A stretch of 64,000 nt of DNA from Acanthaster planci (GCF_001949145.1 NW_019091694.1:115396-179395); one strand, 5' to 3'. Positions 50,601 through 61,779 are shown, numbered from the stretch's first letter. The notes: a model not told the origin generated them from the sequence alone. A program made the numbers and translations.

Positions 50601-53600
50601 CGCCATTACAACATTTTCTAATCACTGAACCACTATGTGCTGTAGAACACGTGGTGATCGGCTGTGATCCTCTGACACGTCTTCGTCAGACAAAAATGGC
50701 TGCTCATATGCAGAGAGCATTTTTGGGGGGGGGCAAAAAGAAAGGAATTGGTTTGTATCTTGTGGGGAAATCTGCTTGTTGGGTCTGTGGCTTGTGTGAT
50801 TGGTTGTGTGTACCATTAACTGTCGGCATTGGGAGGCATGCGGTGTGGATGGAGAACGTTGATGCTCGCCACGCTGCGCATGTAGTCCTGGGTCAGTCAC
50901 GAGCTGACTGCATAGAAGTGGTTGGATGCTTCCCAAGGTCTCCCAACAATTGCTTACAGGGATGCACACAACCGAACTGGGCAGTGTTTTTCTTACTAAC
51001 TCTGTGTGTGTTGTAACCCCATTACTAACTTGGCATTAGCAATGTGAGGAACACTACTGTTGATCAGAGTGGTAGCCGGTCCACCTCAAAATAATTCAAG
51101 TCCCTCAGTGAATTTGCCACACCTGGCATTCTGTTGTATCACAGGCTGTTAGTTTTCCGGGCAGCATTGCATTGTCAGCAGAACAGTGGCGTGTCCAAAT
51201 CAGTCTGCTGTTGCCCAGTGTAACACGTGCCTATGGTAAGTGGTCGCAGTTGCCAGCCATTGGCTTCCCATCAGCCATAACACGCTGACACAGCCCCAAC
51301 CTGGAGTTACCGGCTCATTTGGTACATCTGTCATCTTTGCCTTTGGCTGATGGGCTGATTTATCAGATGAGTTTGCCGAATGTTGAGAACTCCATGCTGC
51401 TCATGCATCAGTTTTCAACCAAATGGTCACACATGCCATTTCTGCCCAAGAATGGTCAAAATTAGTGGTGTTCTTTCATTGTGCCAATCTGTTTGCTGTG
51501 TAGGCAAAGTGCAACAAAATCAAGTATTAGAAGTCATTTCAAGCCTTCATTTCTACCATCTGCAGTTTCTTCTCTGTGTTTAAAATGCAATATCACACAG
51601 CCAGAACAGGAAACTAAACAGATGTGCACGCGATGGCTTTGGCCGACTGCATGGTGACATTGTCACTGTGGACAGAAATTTATCTCAAGTAAGAAGGATT
51701 GACAGATCATGCATGAAAATATGAGTTTCTGCCTGGAAACAGTAACTTTTTGTCTTGAGCCATTCTGAATGTGTAATATACAGCCAATCGTTCAAAACCG
51801 TGTGAACAAAATGGATTGTTCAGAATTGTTTCATTTGAACTTGTTTTATGAATATTTTGCATTTAACAAGTTAAGAGCCAACAGTAAACAATTTTTTTAC
51901 AATTCAGTTTTAGTAATTTGCCATTTTTATTTATGTGCAAGACTGACAGCAGAGCACATCTGTTACCTAAGCACAATTAATTTTTGAAAAGCATGGTATT
52001 ATGTAAGTACCAATACAGCAGCCTTATTTTTAATGAAATTTAATGATGCAGCGTTCCTGAGGCTTACAGATAATTGTTTCGGATTTTGTAAGAGTCATAA
52101 ATTGTGTACATTTCTCAATCTATACTTCTACACCAAGGGCATCTTCCACAGTAGAGGAAAGGTCAAGGGTCACACAAAGGTCTTGCATATTCATTAGCCT
52201 GAGCATTTATTACTCAGGAAGGTGGACTAGGGAATATTGACTCATTGCTCTCTTAAATTCCCTCTCTGTAATGTTAAATCAGCTTTCATTTCACGTTGTA
52301 CAGGCATAATGATTCATTATTCAGTGTAGGGAATACTTATTGGAAGAGAGAAATAAATCTCTCGGGTAAGCTAGAATGTAAATGTTATAAGAAGCAAACT
52401 CCGTGACTAAATCATTCAGTAAAAAAGTAGAGGCTTAATGTGTATTAAACCAAGAAACAAAGAAAACAAAACAACTTTTCCATCTTTGAAAACAACTTTT
52501 ATTGATGATAAATTACATAGCGAAACTTCAAGTGAAATTTCAGCAGTCCAAAATTCTTTTATGCCAGACACTGTAAATAGGACCACATCACTTTCTGCAA
52601 CTCCATATTATGGAATCTATACTCACATCATCAGGAATAAACCTAGTTCCAGTGAACTGCAGGTGTAATGGCCCCCAAAAAAGGGTCCTGATGTTTTTAT
52701 CAAAGAAAATAACACTTCATGGCGGGCACATCTGTGTCTTTGAATTATAATTGAAAGCAGGAAATATTACAGCTGTAAAAGACTCGTTGTTTTTAACTCT
52801 TATTACGATGCAAGTTAAATTTTCAGAATCTAGTTTTATTTTTTTCGCAAATTCAGTTCACCATGTAGTTTTAGCGTTAGAATCAAGATAGATGAAGAGT
52901 AACCCTGAAGAATCTTGAGTCACCCAGATCGGTTGGTTTGACTTTAAAGATACCAACAGCAAAACTGTTCTCTAAGTGTCTATATATTTTAACAATTAAA
53001 TTATTCATGTTTAGCCGGTACATTTTGTACAAAAACTGGAACAGAGATCACTACTGTATGTGGGCTCGGTTTCATTAACAGAGCAACCTGTAGGAAAATG
53101 AACAACTTATTATGTTACTGTCACTGTTCAGCATGTTGTACAAACCAAAACCATGTCAAAGTTACCGGTAAGCAGTTTTTTGTAATAATTTAATGGAACT
53201 GAGTGAATGAAATAAAAAGGGTCGTCAGGACTATTTCTATGTAAAAAAAAACTTTGCATTATTGAAATTTGTTTTGTGAATTGTTTGCACAGAGTAGGCT
53301 CTTGAAATGGCCACAAGTGAGTTAATTCATTCTTTTTCACATGATTTGCAGTTTAAAGTGTACAAGACTTTAATCAGTGTGTCAGAAAGTGGATTCTTGC
53401 TGTCAATGTACTGGTACACCCATTTGTCAGATTTTCTGCCTCTACCAAGACTTGGTCACGTCGCACTCCAGGTTGAGGTCCCTACTCCCTGACTTGGAAG
53501 TACACCTGTGACAAGTATCCATCATTCTGTGAGCCCCTAACCTTGTAACTTAAAGACTCAAGCAACCTCCAATGAGCTTTCCAGATACATCAATTGTCAT

Positions 53601-53711
53601 TCAGATGTTCATCACTAAAAATGACTGGTTTTCCCCTCTCCTCATAAGGTCAAAGAGTACACCTTCCTTTGCATGGGAACGGTTGAAACCGACATGTCTG
53701 GCCCTGCAGTC
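47641..53711. other. Intergenic/UTR stretch between the convergent FOXN2/3 and TMEM223 genes
   Basis: No coding region recognised; all open frames are short and lack motifs. Part may be TMEM223 3'-UTR: a minus-strand AATAAA (TTTATT on plus) lies at 52835-52840. A nuclear-receptor DR1-type site occurs at 52160-52172. TACATGTA motifs are essentially absent here, unlike the first 41 kb. Confidence 0.6.
52160..52172 (+). promoter_or_regulatory. DR1-type nuclear receptor site
   Basis: AGGTCAAGGGTCA is a direct repeat of AGGTCA-type half-sites spaced by one base, the binding pattern of HNF4/RXR/COUP-TF type receptors; another AAAGGTC follows within ten bases. Function not shown. Confidence 0.35.
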
Positions 53712-54010
53712 TCAGGAGAGCAGCATTCTCCTCATGCCCACCGTCTGATCGAAGAGGGGTGCGTTGTACAGCTTGCCCTCCTTGTCCAGCAGGTAGAAGA
53801 AGCTGTGCCCTTTGACCTTTATGGGCAGCTGGGTCCGCACCCCGTGCCGGGAGTGCCGGCAGGAGACATTGGCGATGGGCACGGTGAAGGACCAGGGCTG
53901 GCCGAAGAAGCCAAAGGTGCTGATGGTGACCCTGTCGCCCCCTTTGCGCAGGACAATGCGATGGATGCACTTCTTGGAGTATGTCAATGCCCCGAAGCAG
54001 ATTAACCCAC
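53712..54010 (-). CDS. tmem223: TMEM223 exon 2: second membrane span and conserved C-terminal domain
   Basis: Begins with two bases completing a Gly codon, then GLICFGALTYSKKCIHR, and ends MRRMLLS stop. The acceptor cctcag sits at 54011-54016 on the plus coordinate. This exon carries the strongest similarity to vertebrate TMEM223 (FTVPIANVSC, KVKGHSFFYLLDKEG, LFDQTVG). Confidence 0.9.
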
Positions 54011-55589
54011 CTGAGGACAGACAGAAAATCTTGTATAATCCACTGCTCTTGACTTAAGGAGAAAAGGTTTCAATTGTCTGTGGAACAACCTGTTCGAAGA
54101 CTTTGATTTATGCAATCTACTTTCTCTGTTTATAACATAATTGTAATTAAATTGCTATTTTTATTTATTCAGTCTTGATGCAATGACACTCTCAACGTAC
54201 ATACATCAATTCTTGCAAGGTCACGATTAAACTTTATATTGTAGTCACACTTAACATGGGCTTTTGGCATGGCTCCCCAAAATGAATGAGCTTAGGTTTA
54301 GACAAATGCAATACAGAATCCAGACAGGAACACTAGATTGCAATGTACATGCATGACCTACACAAAAAGTTACAGTCTGAATTTTCATATTAATGTGCAC
54401 AAAAACATGGTATCTTTACAGAGGAATACACTGATCTATACAGCAGTGTTTCAAGACATATTTTCCTGTTTGCTTATTATTAGTGAGTCAACTAAGAATG
54501 GAGTTTTTAAACTTTTGACATGGAAACTGACATAAAAGTGTGGTCCTTAAGCACAATCGTGCGCTCACATGCATTATCACATATATGTAGACCCACTCGT
54601 TTCAGTGTCACAGACACGAGTCAACTGCATTTCTGGATGAAGTTTATCAGAATCCGCAATGCTATATTGTCGAGGAGGCGCATTACTCCCGACTGCTCCC
54701 TTTTGAGTGAAAGAGAACGTGTCATACCTGTTTCCCTCCCTGATTCCGTGGGTGTTGTTCGCTTACTATGAACACCCTGTAATTCATAGATTTTTTAAGC
54801 AAGATAAGTTACAAAATCTTCAATTTAATCATTGCTGTTTTTTTCGATTTTTCACAAAGCAGTTGACTCAAACATGAAACAAATTGCAGGGAATGTTATA
54901 CAACGTAATCAGCCAATCTTGTGAAATTATGACAGAAACCAATGGTGTATACCACTTTTAATATACCCAGGAGCACTTTGAGGAAGACACAATACAAGAT
55001 TATGGGGCCGATATGCCACCTTGAAGTTGCCTACTAGCAATAGGCATATGCAATCGGCCTTACTGGTTGAGTAATGTTGCAACTGTAATTGCAGGCCCTA
55101 CTAACCAACAGCAAAACACAGCATGGTGAGTGCGTATCTCCAAACCCCAGAGTGCAGCTTCATCCGTATTCCTGACAGCGAGGTCCAGTTCTTCTCCTCA
55201 GGAGGTGCCCCCTCAGGTCCGTACTTGACCAGCTCAAAGTTCCTAGAGTCGGTCATGGAGGTGAACGCCGAGTAGGTCAGATAGGACCAGAAGCCTAGCT
55301 GGGCGACAGCGAAGAGGCCCACCAGACGGAAGAAAGTGAAGCCATCGTTGCGATAGATGAGGATGTTCTTGTCAATATGGGTCTTGGAGTAATTGCTCAC
55401 CTGCCTGAAACGCACACTGAGACACTGTCCTTTCTCTCTGCCTAATGCCCTACCCCAGCACCACAACATAGGTTGGTTCAAACGTCCTGCTAGCATGGCC
55501 TTTGTGTTCACTTGTACACAACACACACTCCCAGGGGAAAGTGAGAGAAGTTTGTATGCACCCGCAGCAGCTGCTCTTCCTAACAGCAT
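53712..55589 (-). CDS. tmem223: TMEM223-like mitochondrial membrane protein (two exons)
   Basis: Transmembrane protein 223 is a small mitochondrial inner-membrane protein that has been connected with respiratory-chain (complex IV) biogenesis; its mechanism is not settled. Minus-strand exons are 55106-55589 and 53712-54010. The join completes one codon (phase 1) with donor gttagt and acceptor ctgtcctcag. Counting from the first ATG (55589) the product is 260 residues with two hydrophobic segments, about 84-109 (FRLVGLFAVAQLGFWSYLTY) and about 149-172 spanning the intron. The C-terminal half contains GQPWSFTVPIANVSC and LPIKVKGHSFFYLLDKEGK, then LFDQTVG, matching the conserved TMEM223 C-terminus. 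Human TMEM223 is about 202 aa; starting at an internal Met (55469) gives 220 aa and an Arg-rich N-terminus suitable for mitochondrial import, so that start may be the real one. It converges on FOXN2/3. Confidence 0.88.
54011..55105 (-). other. tmem223: TMEM223 intron (1.1 kb)
   Basis: Donor gttagt next to 55106 and acceptor ctgtctgtcctcag next to 54010 on the minus strand. Nothing else recognised. Confidence 0.8.
55106..55589 (-). CDS. tmem223: TMEM223 exon 1: targeting region and first membrane span
   Basis: In-frame Met codons lie at 55589, 55496 and 55469, and an in-frame stop lies just upstream, so no further 5' extension is possible without splicing. A possible internal acceptor (gtttcag at 55405) followed by an in-phase GTG at 55400 allows an alternative model with another 5' exon. 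Conserved content starts at HIDKNILIYRNDGFTFFR. Confidence 0.8.
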
Positions 55590-55639
55590 TGTGGTCTGGT
55601 TGCTGTGCTTACAACTCTCAACCACAGGAGTTTAGTGTC

Positions 55640-56840
55640 TGTGATGCCACATCCTAGAAATCCAAACACAAAATGGGTATTTATTAGAAGAGTGCCAAAC
55701 ATGGTGCTCCTCAATGGAAGGTACCCCACAAGGCCAATTTTGATCCTTGTGGGGTACTAAAGTGGTACCCAACAAGAATTTCATGAAATAGATATTTCAA
55801 ATTTACTCAAAAAGGAGGAATTTTCAAGTGGCATTCATCTGTCGCAAATTGGACTGTTTTATGTAAGGGACATACGGTCGAAATTTCAACCGAGGAAACT
55901 GAATTTGGTTGAAATGGCAGTGATTTGAAATTTTTTCCGTGTTGTGTGGGAGTTTTGTACACAAGAACAAAGGAAATACCCCACAAGTATACATATGTAA
56001 GGGTGTGTGTGTGTTTGCCAGCTTGGTGAAATACTGCACATTAATGCCACAAGTAATGTATATAGTCCGGCTGATAAAAACGTGGTGTGATTAATCATGG
56101 CAACAAGGTGACTCTAGAACATGATGACTCCCAACCCTGAGAGCTGAGCTATAACTTAACAGGTGTTGTCTGAATGTTTGATTCAAAATGTAACTTGTTG
56201 TAAGGAAAGATTTGATGCCCCAATGCATATATACTCATGACATGTACACAAAAAAGTCTAATAGGCCCATGTACATGTAATTTTCCTACTTTTGTACTCA
56301 ATCTATTTACCATTCAACCCCCACCCCGAGAAAGCTTTAAAAATAAAATAACAAGTCATTTACTTAGAAAACACTTAGACCAAGCATTGTTAACTTTTTA
56401 AGACTGGTCTTAACATGCTTAAAGATGTACGGCCACGGGATGTCAAGTGGCGTCCACGTATGAAACACTTTCGGGAATTAGGCCTAGGCCCCTTTTTATA
56501 AATGTGTGAATTCAACTATTGTTATTACTCCAAGCATTTTGGTTTTTGTTGTTTAGCCGCTCCAGCGCACTCCTTGTTCGTGGGCATACATGTACCATGA
56601 TCATGGATGGGCACGGACGTGGTGGGAATGCGCAGTGGGACATGTGCCATGTGGGCAGGTGGCCCGCATGCACTGATGATGCAGTGGACTATCGTGACTA
56701 GACCGGCATGAGCCGCAGGAAATCGAATGTATCTACCTAGCCTACATACCGATTACGCTATATTTATTCTGTGAACATGTAAGAGAAACAAACTTACAGA
56801 AAGTGACGCAAATAGGCCAATAAATTTTCAACGAATTAAA
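55640..56840. other. Upstream region of TMEM223
   Basis: No coding sequence recognised. It contains a perfect 13 bp inverted repeat at 55721-55757 and the last TACATGTA motifs of the window near 56267 and 56585. It may include a TMEM223 5'-UTR intron: a weak acceptor tttctag precedes 55653 on the minus strand. Confidence 0.5.
55721..55757. repeat. Perfect 13 bp inverted repeat upstream of TMEM223
   Basis: GTACCCCACAAGG (55721-55733) and CCTTGTGGGGTAC (55745-55757) are exact complements with an 11 nt loop. Related half-copies (GGTACCCAACAAG, TACCCCACAAG) recur within 250 bases downstream. Confidence 0.85.
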
Positions 56841-56851
56841 CTCCACACAAC

Positions 56852-57010
56852 CTGCATGGACGCCGCCATGTTGAAAATGGGCAATCCCACAATGCTACTC
56901 TTCCTTCTGAATATGGCCGCCCCCTTTCGCTGGCGGTTGATGTCATTACTTTTCAACGGCCACAGGTCGATTGCCTCCACGAAACAGGATCCGAACAAAG
57001 AAGAGCATCA
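56852..57010. promoter_or_regulatory. Promoter-like patch with ATGGCGGC (YY1-type) motifs
   Basis: On the minus strand CAACATGGCGGCGTCC is read at about 56858-56873, and on the plus strand ATATGGCCGCC at 56911-56921. ATGGCGGC-type elements typically overlap transcription and translation starts of housekeeping genes in animals. The patch lies upstream of TMEM223 and could serve it and a divergent plus-strand transcript. This is inferred from motif and position only. Confidence 0.4.
56856..57009 (+). other. Possible first coding exon of an unknown divergent gene
   Basis: A plus-strand open frame begins MDAAMLKMGNPTMLLF; an internal Met gives MAAPFRWRLMSLLFNGHRSI, which resembles a mitochondrial presequence (Arg-rich, hydrophobic, no acids at first). 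A gtatgc site near 57028 could be a donor. No downstream exon was recognised before the mobile-element block, so the call rests on composition and location beside the promoter-like patch. It may be chance. Confidence 0.2.
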
Positions 57011-57474
57011 TTCCGCTCAAGGAGAGTATGCATTTCGTGATCGAAATTCGACTTGCACAAATTTAGCGAGTGGGATGCTTGTTTTTACGTGTTGTTAATT
57101 TTTCAGACTTCACTTCGCACTGTCATTTGATAACAACCAGGCCTAGCTATCCATGCTAAGATAATTAGCGTTTAATTTGTTTCGGTAGGCAAAATATTTA
57201 TAATTATAGTAATTTTGCATTCCTTGAAATCGTGTCGGGCGAAAACTTGAATTTTAAAAAATTGTAAAGAAGAATACGAGAGAGATTTATTAAAATTATA
57301 CCCCATTGGAATTCGTAGCACTGCTCCTTGACATGTTACTCTAAACGGTTGATATTTTCTGTTATGTTAATGATCTGGAAAAAGGCATTTTGGATGTCAT
57401 TGCCTCAGGTTACTTCCAATCTGCAAGTGGAGTGTGTGACTCCCTATTATTAAAATAGTGAGAGGTAAGAGGAT

Positions 57475-58130
57475 TAGATAGATTGAATGATTTATTCAGT
57501 CAAGGATCATAGAACAATTTTTGAATTCATCTTGGACTCGCTTAAAAACAATTAACAAATACACCTACTTTTAAAATCACAGATGTATACATACAAATAT
57601 ACTTAGAGTTACTTAACAATTACAACTAACATGCACACCTATAAATCCACTTATAAGAACCCACATAATACATTAAAATTCCCATTATTAAAAATTTCCA
57701 GAGTCCCATTATCGGAACCCGCACGGTCGATGGTATAAAAACTGTTGCTTTTAGCACCTACTTATCTCATTCTTCTTCCTGGGGGCATCAAATTTTAAAA
57801 ATGCATTAATTGGGTGACCCATATCCTGAATAATGATCTTAACCCACTTCCCCATTCTCTTACTATAAATTGTATGCCTATTGTCTAACTAACTTCATTA
57901 TGCGTGACGCATTTTTAGTTACACGATTAAGTTTTTCGATTTCACTCGCAGGTGTGGCATTAATGGAACTGGTCAAGCAAGAAAAAAATAATACATCTTG
58001 AAAAGCAAGATTCAATAACGCATCTTTATTACATTGGGACACATTTGGGATACCAAGTTGGATATTGACCAAATGATGCAATTAAACCAGACAATTCAAT
58101 TAGTATTTCCATTGTAAACAGGTTCATCTC
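57475..58130 (-). mobile_element. Decayed non-LTR retrotransposon, 3' end
   Basis: On the minus strand an open frame at 57878-58081 includes EIEKLNRVTKNASRI, typical of the region after the reverse transcriptase in many LINEs. After a frameshift the adjacent frame continues with KIIIQDMGHPINAF and then a basic, broken tail. The element ends with a minus-strand AATAAA-containing tail followed by short T/A/C-rich simple sequence near 57475-57500, as expected for a LINE 3' end. At least one frameshift and several stops make it inactive. Clade not assigned (Rex1/CR1-like in style). Confidence 0.55.
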
Positions 58131-59700
58131 GCTAAACAGATTTTAATGGTCCAAGCTGTACAGTCCACATTGCTTGTATACATTCCTTGCGCACAAAGTA
58201 TTTCAGTTGTCGACCGAGACCGATACCTGTCCTAAGATTTTATTAAAAGTCGTCGGGAATTTTTGGTCACGGAACCAGACTAAGAGTAAATAAACCTTTT
58301 GCGAGTTAATTAAATTTGACTAAAATCTAGTACATCAAGTTCAAGAAAACATAAAATATTGAACTCTCCGTACTGAAGACACTGTTGCTTTACCTCGTGA
58401 TTCGGGCAAGCTTTTGCTTATAGTTACGTCAGAGACACCTAGCTCCAATACATAGTTTTCAGTGGTTGAGGTTACGAAGAAACGACGAAAAAGTGGAGAT
58501 TCTTTGATTCGAATGGACGAGGACGCGAACGCCCATTCACATCAAAGAATCTCCACGTTTTGACTTGCTTGTCCAACTTAACTTCACGTCCCTCCCTCCA
58601 CTCCAAATATATCCAGCAAGAAATGGGACAGAGGGGTCTCCCCCCCCCCTTTCCAATCGCTATGCACACCCTATTGTAACTATTGTTACCTAACACCCCC
58701 CATGTCTGAAAAGAATTCCTCAGATCCCAGTGAAACAATGACCAACACAAAGCAAGGGGGCAGTCTCCGTATCGTATCTTGCTTCATGTGTCTCCAAATT
58801 GTACAAGAGAACAAAAGGTCATTGCTACTGCTTTGAGACGAGAGATAAAGCCGTTATTTGTCCAACGGTGGCTAGCTATTTACATCTGCGTTTGGAATAT
58901 CATGTGAGGTTTTAAACGAGCAAGCTGTTCTTTCACATTACACACGAGTTATCGATACAGTTATTTTGAAAATTGTTAATAACAGAGAGTTAAAACTGAG
59001 GTTTAATCGAAAGAAATTAGGCTAAATGCGAATTTTAAAAAGAAAATCACTAATACAAATACAACTTAAAGGTTACAATTAACGTATAAATATACATAAG
59101 TAAAATGCTAACAAGTGTTGAAATAAAATCGAAGGGGTATGTGGAAAAAACCAACACAATAAAAGCACATTAAGTGCGATTGCAATAAGTTTCACTTGAA
59201 ATGTATCACAACAAAAACTATTAGCGCGTCAAATCTAAAAGTTCAGAGAGACCATCAACCCGTAAAACATCTAAAATGGTTAACTCAAATATAGAGCGTT
59301 TCTCATATGTTTATAACGTTGTAATAATGCAATGTCACAACTGCCTTTCTGTGCCTATTAAATTAATTTTGATCCGTCCTGTAAACTGTACAGTTAAAAG
59401 TACATTCTTAACGACTCCTATGACGTATCCCAAGTCAGAAAAGTGTCTATTATTCTTAAAAGTGCACAGAGGATGCATTGTAGGGATGGTGGTAGCTATA
59501 TAAAGGCTTGCCACGAATCACGAGGTATTGCAACAGTGTCTTTAGTCTGAGGATTCAAATTGTTATGTTTATGTGAACTCAGATAACTCGGTGTACCAAA
59601 TGTTATTCAAATTTAATTCACAAAAAGCTTATTGGCTTTCCCAATTCTTTTGAAGACTATTTCGTCAAGCCATAAAAAGAAACGTGAAATAACCATGACA
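58131..59700. other. AT-rich intergenic DNA between retroelement remnants
   Basis: No gene recognised. Contains a 24 bp inverted repeat forming a hairpin at 58493-58556 and short AT-rich repeats. Composition is clearly more AT-rich than the gene-bearing part of the window. Confidence 0.5.
58493..58556. repeat. 24 bp inverted repeat (hairpin) in intergenic DNA
   Basis: Arms at 58493-58516 and 58533-58556 pair at 22 of 24 positions around a 16 nt GC-rich loop; the left arm begins GTGGAGATTCTTTGAT. The flanks are A-rich on the left and T-rich on the right. Confidence 0.8.
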
Positions 59701-59736
59701 TTTCTAGTCACAGCCTTGCTCCTCTAAGTTTCGAAC

Positions 59737-60889
59737 TCACAATTTGCATTCTGAATTGTTGATTGCCTGCACCACAACCTGCCATGGGTTTTGCAGGATG
59801 CCTGCCAGGGCGAGTTGCTTTTTCAGCCGGTCTGTAAACCGCTTTTTTGGAGCGCCGCGGTTTCTCTTCCCGGCCTTGAGTTCACCGAAGAGAACAATTT
59901 GTGGCATGCGAGAGTCATCCATTCTCGCGACATGCCCAGCCCAACACAACTGCTGTTTCAGCAGGATTGACTCAATACTGGGAGCTGAGCCTCCTCAAGA
60001 GCGTCTTCGTTGGATACGTAGTCCTACCACTTTATGTTTAGGATGGACCGCAGGCAGCGCTGGTGGACGCGTTCGAGAAGCCTCAGTTGTCTTCTGTATA
60101 GTGTCCAGGTTGCCGCACCATGCATAGGAGTGGGAATGACAACAGCTCTGTACAGTTTGATTTTATTTGTGAGCTGTAGGGAATGATTTTTGATGAGTTT
60201 GGTGAGTCTTCCAAGAGAACTGCTGGCCTTTGATAGCCGGTTGTCAAGGTCCTTATCAGTGGTTGCCTTATTGGGCATCACACTTCCAAGATATGTGAAA
60301 TATTCAGCAGAGTTGAGTGGCGTGCCACCAATGGCAATGTGAGGAGGGGTGTAGGCTTTCATTGTTGAAGTTGGAAGAGAACTTCAGTCTTTTTCAAGCT
60401 GATAGTCAGCCCAAAGGCCCTGGAGGCTTCAGAAAAGCGGTCAACAAGGTGTTGCAGCGCAGCGTCTATGTGTGCGAGTATCGCACAATCATCAGCAAAC
60501 AACAGTTCTGTGATAGGCTGTTCCACGGTTTTGGTGTGAACGAGCAGCCGTCTGAGGTTGAAGAGGCTGCCACCAGAGCGGAAACGAACGTAGATTCCGT
60601 CATGAAGATCCTCCTTTGCTTCACGCAGCATCACGCTGAAGAAAATGGAGAAGAGTGAGGGTGCTAGCACACACCCTTGCTTTACACCGTTTGGGATGGG
60701 AAAGCTGTCTGAGAGGGCGCCGTTGTGTTTCACTTGGCCTCTTTGGCCCTCATGCAGCTGCCGGATGACCGTGCGGAACATCGGTGGATATCCCAGGTTT
60801 GAAAGGGTCTTCCATAATCTGTCTTTGCTCACAGTATCGAACGCAGCAAAGAATCCGTGTCGGTGTACAACAAGCGTTCTTGGTCTTGT
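59737..60889 (-). mobile_element. 5'-truncated, inactivated non-LTR retrotransposon (reverse transcriptase)
   Basis: The minus strand encodes, in order, a reverse transcriptase palm with AFDTV (60830-60844), GVKQGCVLAP (60659-60688) and the catalytic FADD box (60488-60499), then KKTEVLF, then a segment with FTYLGSVMPNKATTD and RSILNIKW (60024-60362), then GHVARMDDSRMPQ and GKRNRGAPKKRF (59737-59949). This is the usual LINE order from RT to C-terminus. It is broken by a frameshift near 60360, a TAG stop after NIKW (about 60022), and another frameshift before GHVARM. The 5' part (endonuclease and N-terminal RT) is missing; homology begins abruptly at about 60870-60889, where polymerase-type sequence starts. 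No target-site duplication is visible. Not autonomous. Confidence 0.85.
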
Positions 60890-61142
60890 AGGTTTCAGTT
60901 GCTTGTAATAAAACGCATACATGAGCGTTTTAGACTGATCGAGAATACTAAGCCACAATAGATCGGTTTATTCAACACGGTTTTAATTCTATACATTTCG
61001 GCAAACGACAGTTGACACTTGGCGAAAGGCACGATTGTTTGTTGCTGGGTTGTGACATCAGACGCTTGAACTTGTTAGCGTCTTTTTCGTCGTGGAGTAA
61101 ATGACCGTTGACTCTGTTCTCCACGTTCTCCATCTCTCTCTC

Positions 61143-61711
61143 TCACGTTCTCCATCGTTTTACCCAAAACCGACTTGTTGAGTTTAAAAAAGTCTTTCTC
61201 AAAGTCTGACGTGTCTTTCGTTCGAAGTTTGGTGTTTTATCGATGTAAGATTTCATCCAAGGCTTTTGCTCAAACGTCAAGACGTGTTGTACTTTATGTA
61301 GCGTGAGTCCAAGACGCAAGTATAATACAGAGGAAGATAGTGCACCACGTACCGGTATCTTTCTTCGGGGTTTAAAGTGCAAGTGAGCTTATCGACTGCA
61401 GCAGTTGGTTCTTTGTCTCGTTGATGCTCAGAAAAGCAATCCTTGGGTATCATGAAGTTTTCGGAGGCTAAAGGATAGTCGTTGTGTAAGTCGTGTAAGT
61501 CTTGAGGATAGTCGACGTCCACTTCGAGTAGATAGCCGGTGTCTGCCGTAGGGGAGAGCGACAACACGTGCTCGGTGGTAAATTTGTCTGGATTTTTTAC
61601 CCAGCGAAATCTGCGGTACGCCAACGGTAGCGACATCGGCCAACCGTACAAGTTGTTGGCGTCTAAATACAAGAGGTAAGAATCGGGTTTGTCTGGATTG
61701 TAGTCCGGCAA
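61143..61711 (-). pseudogene. Polymerase remnant, palm (motif A) block
   Basis: LYLDANNLYGWPMSLPL (61640-61675 region) is polymerase motif A, holding the catalytic aspartate. The next frame (61143-61382) carries KVQHVLTFEQKPWMKSYID. Frames change near 61300-61380. Upstream-facing sequence 60890-61140 continues in broken frames until it meets the LINE at about 60870-60889. The motif with the second catalytic aspartates (motif C) is not found, so the C-terminal part is missing. Confidence 0.75.
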
Positions 61712-61779
61712 GTACTTATTGTTTGCTTTAAAGGAACGAGCGCTACCGACGCTTCAAATACCACCTCGTTTGACTCAAG

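Noticed and set aside
52438-52668. 76-codon plus-strand frame with normal-looking residue mix
   Set aside because: No similarity recognised and no splice or promoter context; too short to support.
60317-60908. Plus-strand open frames opposite the LINE
   Set aside because: They are antisense shadows of the reverse transcriptase.
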